A stretch of 64,000 nucleotides of DNA from NCBI RefSeq assembly GCF_034180645.1, contig NZ_JAXFNY010000012.1, forward strand, positions 27,719 to 91,718, in the 5' to 3' direction. This DNA is from Mobiluncus sp034180645. GTDB taxonomy: Bacteria > Actinomycetota > Actinomycetes > Actinomycetales > Actinomycetaceae. Under the pieces are notes generated by a model. The model saw only the letters and a program-made list of their open reading frames with translations, was not told the DNA's origin and made no database searches. Position numbers and translations under genes: made by a program. Positions 52,481 to 60,051 of this stretch are shown here, one piece after another. Positions within the stretch are counted from its first letter, which is position 1; each line of letters opens with the position of its first letter.

Positions 52481-53937
52481 CAGCGCACCCCCTTGATGTC
52501 CTCAAAATCGTTTGCTAACTGGGCAGACGCCTGATTGCGCTCGCCGACGGGGTTCCATTCCAGGTGGGGAACTTGCCATTTCGGCGGCAGACTCGGGGCG
52601 GCAACCCGGTTGGTTCCCGGCGGTTCCGGGTCTGGGTGCACAAGTGTCGCGTCTGAAAGCACAAGGTCGGAATCCGGATCCGTGTGTTCCGGTTTCGGGC
52701 TCACAAGGTCGGAGCCGAGCCTAGGTGCGTCCGTTCCGGTAGCGGGCGAGCTGGCCGCAAGGGAAACAGTCGGTACCGGTTCCCGCGGCGGCTCGGGCAG
52801 CTCAAACCGGGCGGCAAAGTCCCGCCAGCCCTCCAACCGCTGCACCGCCCCGGTCTGAGGATCGAAATCCAGCACCGCTTTTGCCGCCAAAGCTCCGTCA
52901 GAACCACGGGCCAGACGCGCCAACTGCACTACCGCGCGACGCACCCTCCCGTCCTGATTGCGAAACCGGCGCAGGTGCACGATGACATCGAAAGCCGGCA
53001 AGGATTGGGCACACAAAGCCTCGCGGCTCATGCCCGCCAAAGCTCCCAGAGCCTCCAAACGCGCCGGCACTTCCAGAGCCGAATTGGCGTGAACAGTCGC
53101 CCAACCGCCGCGGTGACCCGTATTCAACGCCGAGAGCATCTCCCGGACTTCGGCACCTCGGGCCTCACCCAAAATCAAACGATCCGGGCGCATCCGCATC
53201 GCGGCCTTCACCAAATCGGACAAAGACACGCCGCCAGCTCCCTGCACATTAGCCCCCCGCGCCTGCAAATGGACGACGTGCGGATGAGCCGGACGCAGCT
53301 CCGAAACCTCCTCGATGCAAATGAGACGCTCATCCGGGGCCGCCAAACCCAGCAAACACGCCAGCAAAGTCGTTTTCCCGGTGCCGGTAGCCCCGGTTAT
53401 CAACCCGGAGGCCTGCACCTGCACCAATCGGCGCAGCGCTTCAGCTAGCCATGGGGAAACCATGCCGGAAGCCACCACCGCCTCCAAAGGCAGAGCCACC
53501 GGACTGGGTACACGCAACGAAATCACGGTCGAATCCCCTGACAGCGGTGGTAGCACGGCGTGCAGACGCACTCCTGAAGGCAGGGTCGCATCGACAATTG
53601 GGGTCGCGTCGTCGAGTCGCTGTCCGGCCGCGGCCGCCATCCGCACCGCTGCCCGGCGCAGAGACAGCGCCGACCCCATGGAGAAATCCGGCACTTTTTC
53701 CAAACCCGCACCGGCATCTATCCAAGCCTCATCAGGGCTGTTGACCAGCAAATCCGTGACTCCGGGCCGGGTCAGCAGGGATCCGAGCGGCTCATCGACA
53801 CCCTCTAAGGATTGACGCAGCCCACGGGCGCCTTGTGCCAACTCGCCGGTCGTAGTGGCGGCAGGAGCCGTCTGTAAAACTGCCTGCGCTGGGTCTAAAC
53901 CGCCAGCGACCAGGCGTCTCATCTCGGTAATGTTCAT
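52480..53937 (-). CDS. tadA: TadA/CpaF-family pilus assembly ATPase
   Basis: A 485-residue secretion ATPase powering Tad pilus assembly. Walker A is GATGTGKTTLLACLL; the Asp box lies in RLICIEEVSELRP; Walker B and the His box lie in MRPDRLILGEARGAEVREML and TGHRGGWATVHANS. The N-terminal 80 residues hold the helical domain and DLLVNSPDEAWID. The C-terminal hundred or so residues are a Pro/Asp-rich tail beyond the usual ATPase. It overlaps the upstream CpaE-like gene by 4 bases. Confidence 0.93.
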   Translation of the reverse strand: MNITEMRRLVAGGLDPAQAVLQTAPAATTTGELAQGARGLRQSLEGVDEPLGSLLTRPGVTDLLVNSPDEAWIDAGAGLEKVPDFSMGSALSLRRAAVRMAAAAGQRLDDATPIVDATLPSGVRLHAVLPPLSGDSTVISLRVPSPVALPLEAVVASGMVSPWLAEALRRLVQVQASGLITGATGTGKTTLLACLLGLAAPDERLICIEEVSELRPAHPHVVHLQARGANVQGAGGVSLSDLVKAAMRMRPDRLILGEARGAEVREMLSALNTGHRGGWATVHANSALEVPARLEALGALAGMSREALCAQSLPAFDVIVHLRRFRNQDGRVRRAVVQLARLARGSDGALAAKAVLDFDPQTGAVQRLEGWRDFAARFELPEPPREPVPTVSLAASSPATGTDAPRLGSDLVSPKPEHTDPDSDLVLSDATLVHPDPEPPGTNRVAAPSLPPKWQVPHLEWNPVGERNQASAQLANDFEDIKGVR

Positions 53938-55103
53938 CGTCGTGCCCTTTGTTCCAAATGCAGCAAGCCTGCCGCGAAGTATTCCGTGAGGTGCGCCACT
54001 TTTCGGGGTAGCGGGGTGGTGAGCCCGTCACTGCCGAAACTGTCCCAGATTCGCGTGGAGTGTGACCAGTCCGAAACTGCGATTTCCGGGTGCATTTCGC
54101 GCAGCGCTCGGCGGGCTTGCCGCGGGGGCAGACCTCCGCCCGGAACCACGATGAGGTGTGCGGTTGATGGCAAATCAGGGGGTAGCGTTTCCCAAGCCAG
54201 CAGTGCCGCGCGGGAGTAGTCCGCGACCCACACCACGGCATCCGCCCCTGCTGTTCCGCGCGGCGAACCCGTCCCGAATAGCGTCTGCGCCCCGGCTCCG
54301 GAACCTAAATCCAGCACTAGGCAGGGGAAAATTCCAGCCAAATCGCGCAGTACGCTCGGAACAGTTCCGGCGCGGACTATAAATCCCGAACCGCCCAACA
54401 ACGCCACGTTTTCCCAAGTGGGCAGGCCCGCCGCGGCGCGAAATCCCGGAATTTGCCCCGTGGTCTGCCAAGCACTCCAATCCAATTCCGCTCCGCTGAC
54501 CGGTGCTACCCAAGCGTCTAAAGGCAGGTAGGAGCCGCTGCAGTCTACCCAGCAAACCGGGGCAGTATCACTGCTCCCTTCGCCATCGCGCAGGGAGTCG
54601 CGATAGGTCGCGTATCTGCCCCCGCGCCCTCTGTTGTGGGTACGCCCTCCTGCTCGCGGGTGTTCACGAGTGCGTTCGCCACCGGTTTCGCCCTCTGCCG
54701 CCACCGCGAGAGCATGCGCCAGCAACCCCGCAATGACCGTCGTATTGACTCCGGGCACCAGGCCGCGAACCGCAACGGTGAAAGCGCTACCGGACTGCTG
54801 GAGCATGAGGCCCAGCACTTCACGCTCATCGGCGGGCAAAACCAGAGCAGGCCGCGCCTGCGCGCCTCCGCCGGTCTCGCCTTGCAGACGCACCAGGTAG
54901 GTTCCGCCCGCGAGTCGACCTGGACAGGCGGCGGCCGCTTGGGTAGAGCAAAAGACCGGGCCGGGACTCGTCCCTGACCAGTCTCGCGGCACCGTGACCC
55001 GCAAATCGGCGCCCGCCAGCGTGGCGAGCATTTCGAGCTGCTCCCGCCACGCTTTCTCGTGCGGTTCGCACAGCAGCGTCACCGTTTTTGAGGTATTGAC
55101 CAT
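53934..55103 (-). CDS. CpaE/Ssd-like septum-site/pilus localisation protein
   Basis: A 389-residue protein at the head of the Tad operon, the place of Rv3660c (Ssd). It has a receiver-like N-terminal part (TVTLLCEPHEKAWREQLEM) and a MinD-like C-terminal part (VCWVDCSGSYLPLDAW, FPCLVLDLGSGAG, AHLIVVPGGGLPPRQARR). I cannot see an intact Walker A lysine motif, so ATP hydrolysis may be lost. Such proteins direct the polar or septal location of the pilus machine. A 50-residue Gly/Arg/Glu-rich segment (ETGGERTREHPRAGGRT) lies in the middle. Confidence 0.72.
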   Translation of the reverse strand: MVNTSKTVTLLCEPHEKAWREQLEMLATLAGADLRVTVPRDWSGTSPGPVFCSTQAAAACPGRLAGGTYLVRLQGETGGGAQARPALVLPADEREVLGLMLQQSGSAFTVAVRGLVPGVNTTVIAGLLAHALAVAAEGETGGERTREHPRAGGRTHNRGRGGRYATYRDSLRDGEGSSDTAPVCWVDCSGSYLPLDAWVAPVSGAELDWSAWQTTGQIPGFRAAAGLPTWENVALLGGSGFIVRAGTVPSVLRDLAGIFPCLVLDLGSGAGAQTLFGTGSPRGTAGADAVVWVADYSRAALLAWETLPPDLPSTAHLIVVPGGGLPPRQARRALREMHPEIAVSDWSHSTRIWDSFGSDGLTTPLPRKVAHLTEYFAAGLLHLEQRARR

Positions 55104-55290
55104 GCCCCCAAGTTTTCGCCGCCGTCCAACAGACCAGAAACAGAAAAAGTTTTACCTGTGGAAAACCCCGAATTCACCGCCCTGTGGATAACATGATGAA
55201 ATGGGTGACTGACTGGGAAAACCGCGAAAACTTGACCAAATTTTGGGTGAAGTTAAGTATAGCTGCAGTCCCGCGTTATACAATGGCTCG

Positions 55291-56928
55291 GTGTCCGAAA
55301 ACCTTCCGCAGCCTCCCAGGAATTCAATTCCCGGTCAGACAGGCGGCTCGCAGCAACGCCGCCAGGAGCAGCCGCTGCCTCCTCATGCCCGCCCGCAGGT
55401 CCCGGCTGTTTCTCTGCCGCCCGTTCAAACAGCGGGCAATCCTGCGGTTCCTTTCCCAAACCCGCAACAAAAAACAGTTCAGCCTCGCGTGTTGCCGTCC
55501 CGTTCCGCAGTGCGGCGCGGATTGGTGACTCCTCCAGGGCAACCCTCCCCGACCCCCCGACCGAATGTTCAACCCGGCCAACCTGTTCAACCCGGCCAAC
55601 CAAGTCCCGCAGTCGGGATACCCCCGGTCATCCCCCCCGCTCAGCCAACTCAATTCACCCAGCCCATTCAACCCGCCCCGCCCCGCCCCATCCCACTGAC
55701 CCCGACCGCCGCTGGCGTCCCGACCGCCTTGCCGGAAGAAGAAATCGATGAGGCCGAAACCGCAGCTTGGAGGACTGAGCTCGCCGCCGCCGCAGCTCAA
55801 AACGAAGTCGAACAGGTTCCAGATGACTTGAGTCCCGAACCCGCCCCCTCCGAGGCACCTGCCAACCGGCCCGGCACGTGGAAACGGTTTGCCTACCTGC
55901 GCGATCAGTCCCGGACACTCGCGGAAACCGGGACACCGAATCCTCCGCCCAGTACCCTGCGGGCTAACCTCATCGGTATCCTTACCGGGCTGCTGGTGGC
56001 GCCCATCTCGATGGTTTTCTTGATTTGGGGTACGAAAACCGTGATGGATGCCAGTTACGGCGCCGGAGCTGTCGCTATATTTTTGGGGTTTTTTGAAATC
56101 TTGGCGGGAACCGCGCTGCTGTCGATAACCGGTGTGGTTACCGGCTACTACTCGTCACTATCCTGGGCGATTTCTGCGCTCTGGCCCGTGATGCTGACCG
56201 TCCTGGCCAGCCCGATTCGCGGCTTGGTCGCCGCCCACAACGATACTTTGACGGGAGCTTCGCAATACTCGCTGTGGTGGGAATTCCTCGATGGAGTTTC
56301 CACGTTGACGGCTTCCGGATTGTTCCCCACCATGGCAATAGTCATGGTCGGGGCATCTTTGGCATCTCAAATCGCCTATCTGGAGGGGCGGGACTTCGCC
56401 TTGCTGGAGCACGAGCTCGGCGAAACTAACGACCGCCAGCCCGGCGCCCCCATTGCCCCGCCTTCACGCTTGAAGTATCACTTCTTGGCGATTGTGGTGG
56501 CTGTCATCTGCACGATTGCGGGCATGTTGGCGCTGATTCCGCTCCATGATCGTTTGGCGGTTATAACCGGAGCCAGCGGACATTTGTCCGAGCTGCCGGC
56601 GGTCGCCACTTACGGGCTGCCGATTCTGGGCATCCTCTTGCTGTTCATAGCGGTTTATTCGGGTTCCCGATCCGCCGCGGGCCTGCTGTTTGCTGGCGTG
56701 ACCTGCGGGATTATTCCGGGGATAATTCTAGCTTTCGGGGAGGCTTCGACTTCCGGTTGGGCCGAACGTCTGGTCAGGTTCCTTTCCGATCACCTCACCG
56801 CTTCTATGCACGTATCCGGCGGACCGCTGACTACCTTCGGTTTTGTGCTCATTGCCTGCGCTCTAACGCTGTGGTGGTGCCGTCAAGCGGGTCAACGCGA
56901 TCAAAAGGCGGATCTCGCAGAGGCTTAG
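55291..56928 (+). CDS. Hypothetical membrane protein with Pro-rich N-terminus
   Basis: Not recognised. 545 residues: the first 210 are Pro/Gln/Ala-rich with PGQPVQPGQP-type repeats and then an acidic patch (LPEEEIDEAETAAW); the rest has about seven to eight membrane segments (ILTGLLVAPISMVFLIWG first). A GTG start at 55291 lies 6 bases after TACAAT (55279-55284), consistent with a leaderless message; the open frame extends a further 16 codons. Divergent from the Tad operon over a spacer with two DnaA-box-like sites. Shares the disordered-N-terminus, membrane-C-terminus plan with the next gene. Confidence 0.72.
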   Translation: MSENLPQPPRNSIPGQTGGSQQRRQEQPLPPHARPQVPAVSLPPVQTAGNPAVPFPNPQQKTVQPRVLPSRSAVRRGLVTPPGQPSPTPRPNVQPGQPVQPGQPSPAVGIPPVIPPAQPTQFTQPIQPAPPRPIPLTPTAAGVPTALPEEEIDEAETAAWRTELAAAAAQNEVEQVPDDLSPEPAPSEAPANRPGTWKRFAYLRDQSRTLAETGTPNPPPSTLRANLIGILTGLLVAPISMVFLIWGTKTVMDASYGAGAVAIFLGFFEILAGTALLSITGVVTGYYSSLSWAISALWPVMLTVLASPIRGLVAAHNDTLTGASQYSLWWEFLDGVSTLTASGLFPTMAIVMVGASLASQIAYLEGRDFALLEHELGETNDRQPGAPIAPPSRLKYHFLAIVVAVICTIAGMLALIPLHDRLAVITGASGHLSELPAVATYGLPILGILLLFIAVYSGSRSAAGLLFAGVTCGIIPGIILAFGEASTSGWAERLVRFLSDHLTASMHVSGGPLTTFGFVLIACALTLWWCRQAGQRDQKADLAEA

Positions 56929-57066
56929 CCGGTTTTTTAACGTGTTCACAAGCGGTTTGCCCGGGTTTTTCGTTGCTTTCTTCAGTTTTTCCCAGCGCGC
57001 CTAGTGAGAATGGCCTGGTTCGTGCGCTAACGTGTTTCCCGAGGTGACTGACGAAGGGAGACTCCC

Positions 57067-58254
57067 GTGACCGAAGAAAATCAGCCGGCAGAATTGCCTG
57101 ACTACCTGCGTGACGCGTCCGAGGACGCCGACAAGTCTTTGGACGGCGAAATCGATGCTGCAGAGGCATGGGCGCAGGCTTTTGCGAAAGACAGCGCAGA
57201 CTCCGACACCGACTCTGGCGCTGAGACTAAAACAGAGTCCACCCCCGAAGAATCAGTCACCACTCCGGTCGAGGTTAACGAACCTGATATACAGTCAACC
57301 GTAGTTACTGACAATAGCGCAGAAACCGTGGTTACCCCGCAAGCTGAGGAAATAGACCGCGACGCCCCTGCGCCAGAACCTGCACCCGCACCCGAGCCGG
57401 AACCGGACCCGGTGAGTGACACCTCGACTCAAGCCTGGTCATCGTTCCTGAACGAAGAAACCATCGCGAAAACTGAGGATTCTACCACTGACGTGGTTGA
57501 CTCAAAGAACGAGGAAATAACTCCCGCGCCGCCAGCCGAGGAACTGGAAACCACAGTAGTACGCCGCAAGTCCCTCTTGGGAGCGGAACCCAGTCCGACC
57601 CCTCCAGCTGGCGCGGCTGCTGGCAACACCACAACCACGGAAGAAACTGATCCGAAATGGCAACCACGTCAAGCACAACTTCTCGGTAACGAAGACGAAA
57701 AACTCAATGAATCTACGATGCTTGCCGGAGCCTCCATCAAACCGGCAAAAATCAGTCGAGCTGGCGCGCATGCCTGGTCGCTGCTGATTAGCCTCATCGG
57801 AGTACCCCTGGCGTGGGCATTCTTACGCCACGCCGGAGGACTGCTCTACGGTTCAAACCACTCCGCTTGGGAGACGGGCAAATACTCCTTGGAAGGGCTC
57901 ATCTTCCTGGTTCTGGGTTTGGCAGCAGTCGTCATCGTAGGTATGGTGGTGCGGTTATCCTCGCTGGGGATGTTTGTGTCTGGAATTGCACTCTGCGTTC
58001 TGGGCGGCGCTTTCGTGGCGGTCCCCGGAGTGGTGAAAGGCGCGATGGGCAGTACTTTGCAGGGAATGCAAGACAGCCCGGTGATGGCGTTGAAGGTGCT
58101 GGGCTACCTCATTGAATCCGCCGGAGCATCGGGACAATTCTTTGTTATCGGCGTGCTGTTAATCATGATTGGCGTGGTGGGACATACCGCCCGCCGCAAA
58201 GGCCGGGTTGACCAAATCGCCGACAAGGCTTTGGCTCGTGCCGAAAACGCTTAG
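57067..58254 (+). CDS. Hypothetical membrane protein with acidic N-terminus
   Basis: Not recognised. 395 residues: an acidic, Thr/Glu/Pro-rich disordered N-terminus of about 220 residues (DSDTDSGAETKTESTPEES), then four membrane segments (LLISLIGVPLAWAFL, LIFLVLGLAAVVIVGMVV, SGIALCVLGGAFVAVPG, FFVIGVLLIMIGVVG). GTG start after GAAGGGAG. Co-directional with the preceding gene and the Crp-like gene; the three may be a unit. Confidence 0.75.
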   Translation: MTEENQPAELPDYLRDASEDADKSLDGEIDAAEAWAQAFAKDSADSDTDSGAETKTESTPEESVTTPVEVNEPDIQSTVVTDNSAETVVTPQAEEIDRDAPAPEPAPAPEPEPDPVSDTSTQAWSSFLNEETIAKTEDSTTDVVDSKNEEITPAPPAEELETTVVRRKSLLGAEPSPTPPAGAAAGNTTTTEETDPKWQPRQAQLLGNEDEKLNESTMLAGASIKPAKISRAGAHAWSLLISLIGVPLAWAFLRHAGGLLYGSNHSAWETGKYSLEGLIFLVLGLAAVVIVGMVVRLSSLGMFVSGIALCVLGGAFVAVPGVVKGAMGSTLQGMQDSPVMALKVLGYLIESAGASGQFFVIGVLLIMIGVVGHTARRKGRVDQIADKALARAENA

Positions 58255-58295
58255 CCCCGGCAACAACCCAAACATTTAGATAAGGAAAGTCTTAG

Positions 58296-59183
58296 GTGGC
58301 GAGAAACAGCGGTGTAACAAGCCTAGGTGCTATCTGGGCCGAAGTGCTGGCCGGGCTGGGCGACAAAGTGCATGAGTCAGCTTTGGATGCGCGATTCCGC
58401 TTGGCTACCGAGGACAGCGTGCAAGACCGCATCTTCCATTTGCATTCGGGAAAAGTTAAGCTGACCCGCGCCACTTCGATGGGCCGCGACCACCTGCTAG
58501 AAGTCCTGGGACCGACAGACACCATTGGCCTCAATGCCCTGACCGATTCTCCCGCAAAATACGGATCGGGCGGCGCCAACTTTCTCCAGCGTTCTCCCGT
58601 TGCACCGGATCGGTCCGGCAAACCGGAAACCGGGGATTCCTACAGCACCAACGGTTCAGCCCCGCGAACCGCCTCCCGGACGTGGTTTGCCTCCGCTTTC
58701 ACCCTGGAACCTGTACAACTGGACTGGGTATTAGTCACGGATGCAGGGGAATATCTGGCAAAGCATCAGGCCCTATACCTAGAGTTGCTGCGGGCCTTGA
58801 ACCGGCAAACTGAGCTGCTCTACCAGCGCACCATGGCGCTGCGGGATGTAGATGTGCCGGGACGCATCGCAGCTGCTTTGCTGGAGTTGATGGAAAAGTT
58901 TGGGCAACCGCTGGAAAGCGACTCAGACGAGCAATTGTCAGGACAAATGCCGGGGGCGGCGACGGAAACAGGCAGCGAAACCCCGCGAGGAGCCGATTTT
59001 CCCGCCGCCGGGGTGCGACTGCCGCACGGGCTGTCACAGTTGGAGTTAGGTCAAATGGCCGGAGCTAGCCGAGAGACAGCCAACAAGGTGTTGGCAGATT
59101 TCATCTCCCGCGGCTGGATCATTCAAAAGCGCAGGTCAATCATAATCATGAATGAGGAGCGGCTGCGCTACCGGGCCTCGTAA
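58296..59183 (+). CDS. Crp/Fnr-family regulator with degenerate effector domain
   Basis: A 295-residue regulator, longer than the usual 225. The N-terminal cyclic-nucleotide-binding fold is recognisable (IFHLHSGKVKLTRAT, LLEVLGPTDTIGL) and the C-terminal winged helix is clear (GLSQLELGQMAGASRETANKVL, DFISRGWI). The phosphate-binding cassette, normally GE...R-[ST]-A, is broken: the Glu position reads Leu and about 40 residues (GSGGANFLQRSPVAPDRSGK onward) are inserted before RTASRTWF. A second insert of about 40 residues precedes the helix-turn-helix. By position it corresponds to Crp (Rv3676). GTG start with AAGGAAAG. Confidence 0.85.
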   Translation: MARNSGVTSLGAIWAEVLAGLGDKVHESALDARFRLATEDSVQDRIFHLHSGKVKLTRATSMGRDHLLEVLGPTDTIGLNALTDSPAKYGSGGANFLQRSPVAPDRSGKPETGDSYSTNGSAPRTASRTWFASAFTLEPVQLDWVLVTDAGEYLAKHQALYLELLRALNRQTELLYQRTMALRDVDVPGRIAAALLELMEKFGQPLESDSDEQLSGQMPGAATETGSETPRGADFPAAGVRLPHGLSQLELGQMAGASRETANKVLADFISRGWIIQKRRSIIIMNEERLRYRAS

Positions 59184-59217
59184 ACGCGGACACGACCCGC
59201 TGAAAACCGCAAAAAAT

Positions 59218-59376
59218 CTAGGCCAAAGGGCGTTTAAAGTAAGCAACCAGGGAATCCCCGCCGCCCGGTCCGGGCACTATCGCCACCAGTTCCCAGCCGT
59301 CCGCACCGAACTGATCCAAAATCGCTTTCGTATTATGCACCATCACCGGCGCCGTCAAGTATTCCCACTTCGTCAT
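59218..59376 (-). CDS. DUF4177-type small protein (Rv3678A-like)
   Basis: A 52-residue gene. The product begins MTKWEYLTAPVMVHNTKAI, continues LDQFGADGWELVAIVPGPGG and ends AYFKRPLA. The WEY opening and DGWELV core are typical of DUF4177, and a protein of this family sits between crp and whiB4 in mycobacteria. The ATG at 59376 is preceded by GAGTTT, with no strong ribosome-binding site. Function unknown. Confidence 0.82.
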   Translation of the reverse strand: MTKWEYLTAPVMVHNTKAILDQFGADGWELVAIVPGPGGGDSLVAYFKRPLA

Positions 59377-59451
59377 AAACTCAGCCTAAACCGTGGCGGG
59401 TCAAGCCAAAAAACGACAACCCACCCTTGGACAATAAACGCTGGTGGAACG

Positions 59452-59811
59452 TTACTTGGAGAGCGTTACGGCGCGGCGGGACGCGCGAACGTGAGCCAAC
59501 ACGTGAGGAGCGTGCTTCGTCCGCAGCTCCGCAGCGAGCTCATCATCGGCTTCGCGCAACCAAGTTTCCCAAGAACGCACCTCGGGATAACGGCGCAACA
59601 TCGCGCGGCGTTCCCGCTCGGTCAAACCGCCCCAAACTCCGAAAGAAGCACGAGAATCCAGCGCATCGGCTAGGCATTCCAGGCGGACAGGGCACCCGTA
59701 ACACATAGAACGGACTTCGCGTTGGGCTGCACCTTGGACAAAAAGTTGATCCGGCGGGCAATCCGCGCACAATGCTTTGGCTGCCCAAGTTTGGTCTTCA
59801 TTGACTGACAT
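59452..59811 (-). CDS. whiB4: WhiB-family iron-sulfur transcription factor (WhiB4 position)
   Basis: A 119-residue WhiB protein. Four cysteines (LCADC once, then MCYGCPVRLEC) fit the [4Fe-4S] cluster ligand pattern, followed by the turn GVWGGLTERERRAML. A basic C-terminal tail (HVRASRRAVTLSK) would contact DNA. It lies immediately beside a PonA2-like gene on the other strand, as whiB4 (Rv3681c) does in M. tuberculosis, where it senses oxygen and redox stress. The gene name is based on position. Confidence 0.9.
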   Translation of the reverse strand: MSVNEDQTWAAKALCADCPPDQLFVQGAAQREVRSMCYGCPVRLECLADALDSRASFGVWGGLTERERRAMLRRYPEVRSWETWLREADDELAAELRTKHAPHVLAHVRASRRAVTLSK

Positions 59812-60051
59812 ATGAATCTTTCTTTCTCGAAAGCCAGCTTGCCTTAAATAGCTTAGCCGCCGGTCAAGGGAATTTCAAGGGCGAAAAATTACGAATAATT
59901 CGAGACAATTTTGCATACAGCATACTTAAGATTTTCACTTATCAAACTAAATTGAAATAGATTCTTTACACAACACCGTGAAGGGACGTTATCCGGTGCC
60001 ATAGCCTGATTTAATTTAGAAAGAATCGCACCCGACCTTTAGGATTGACCT

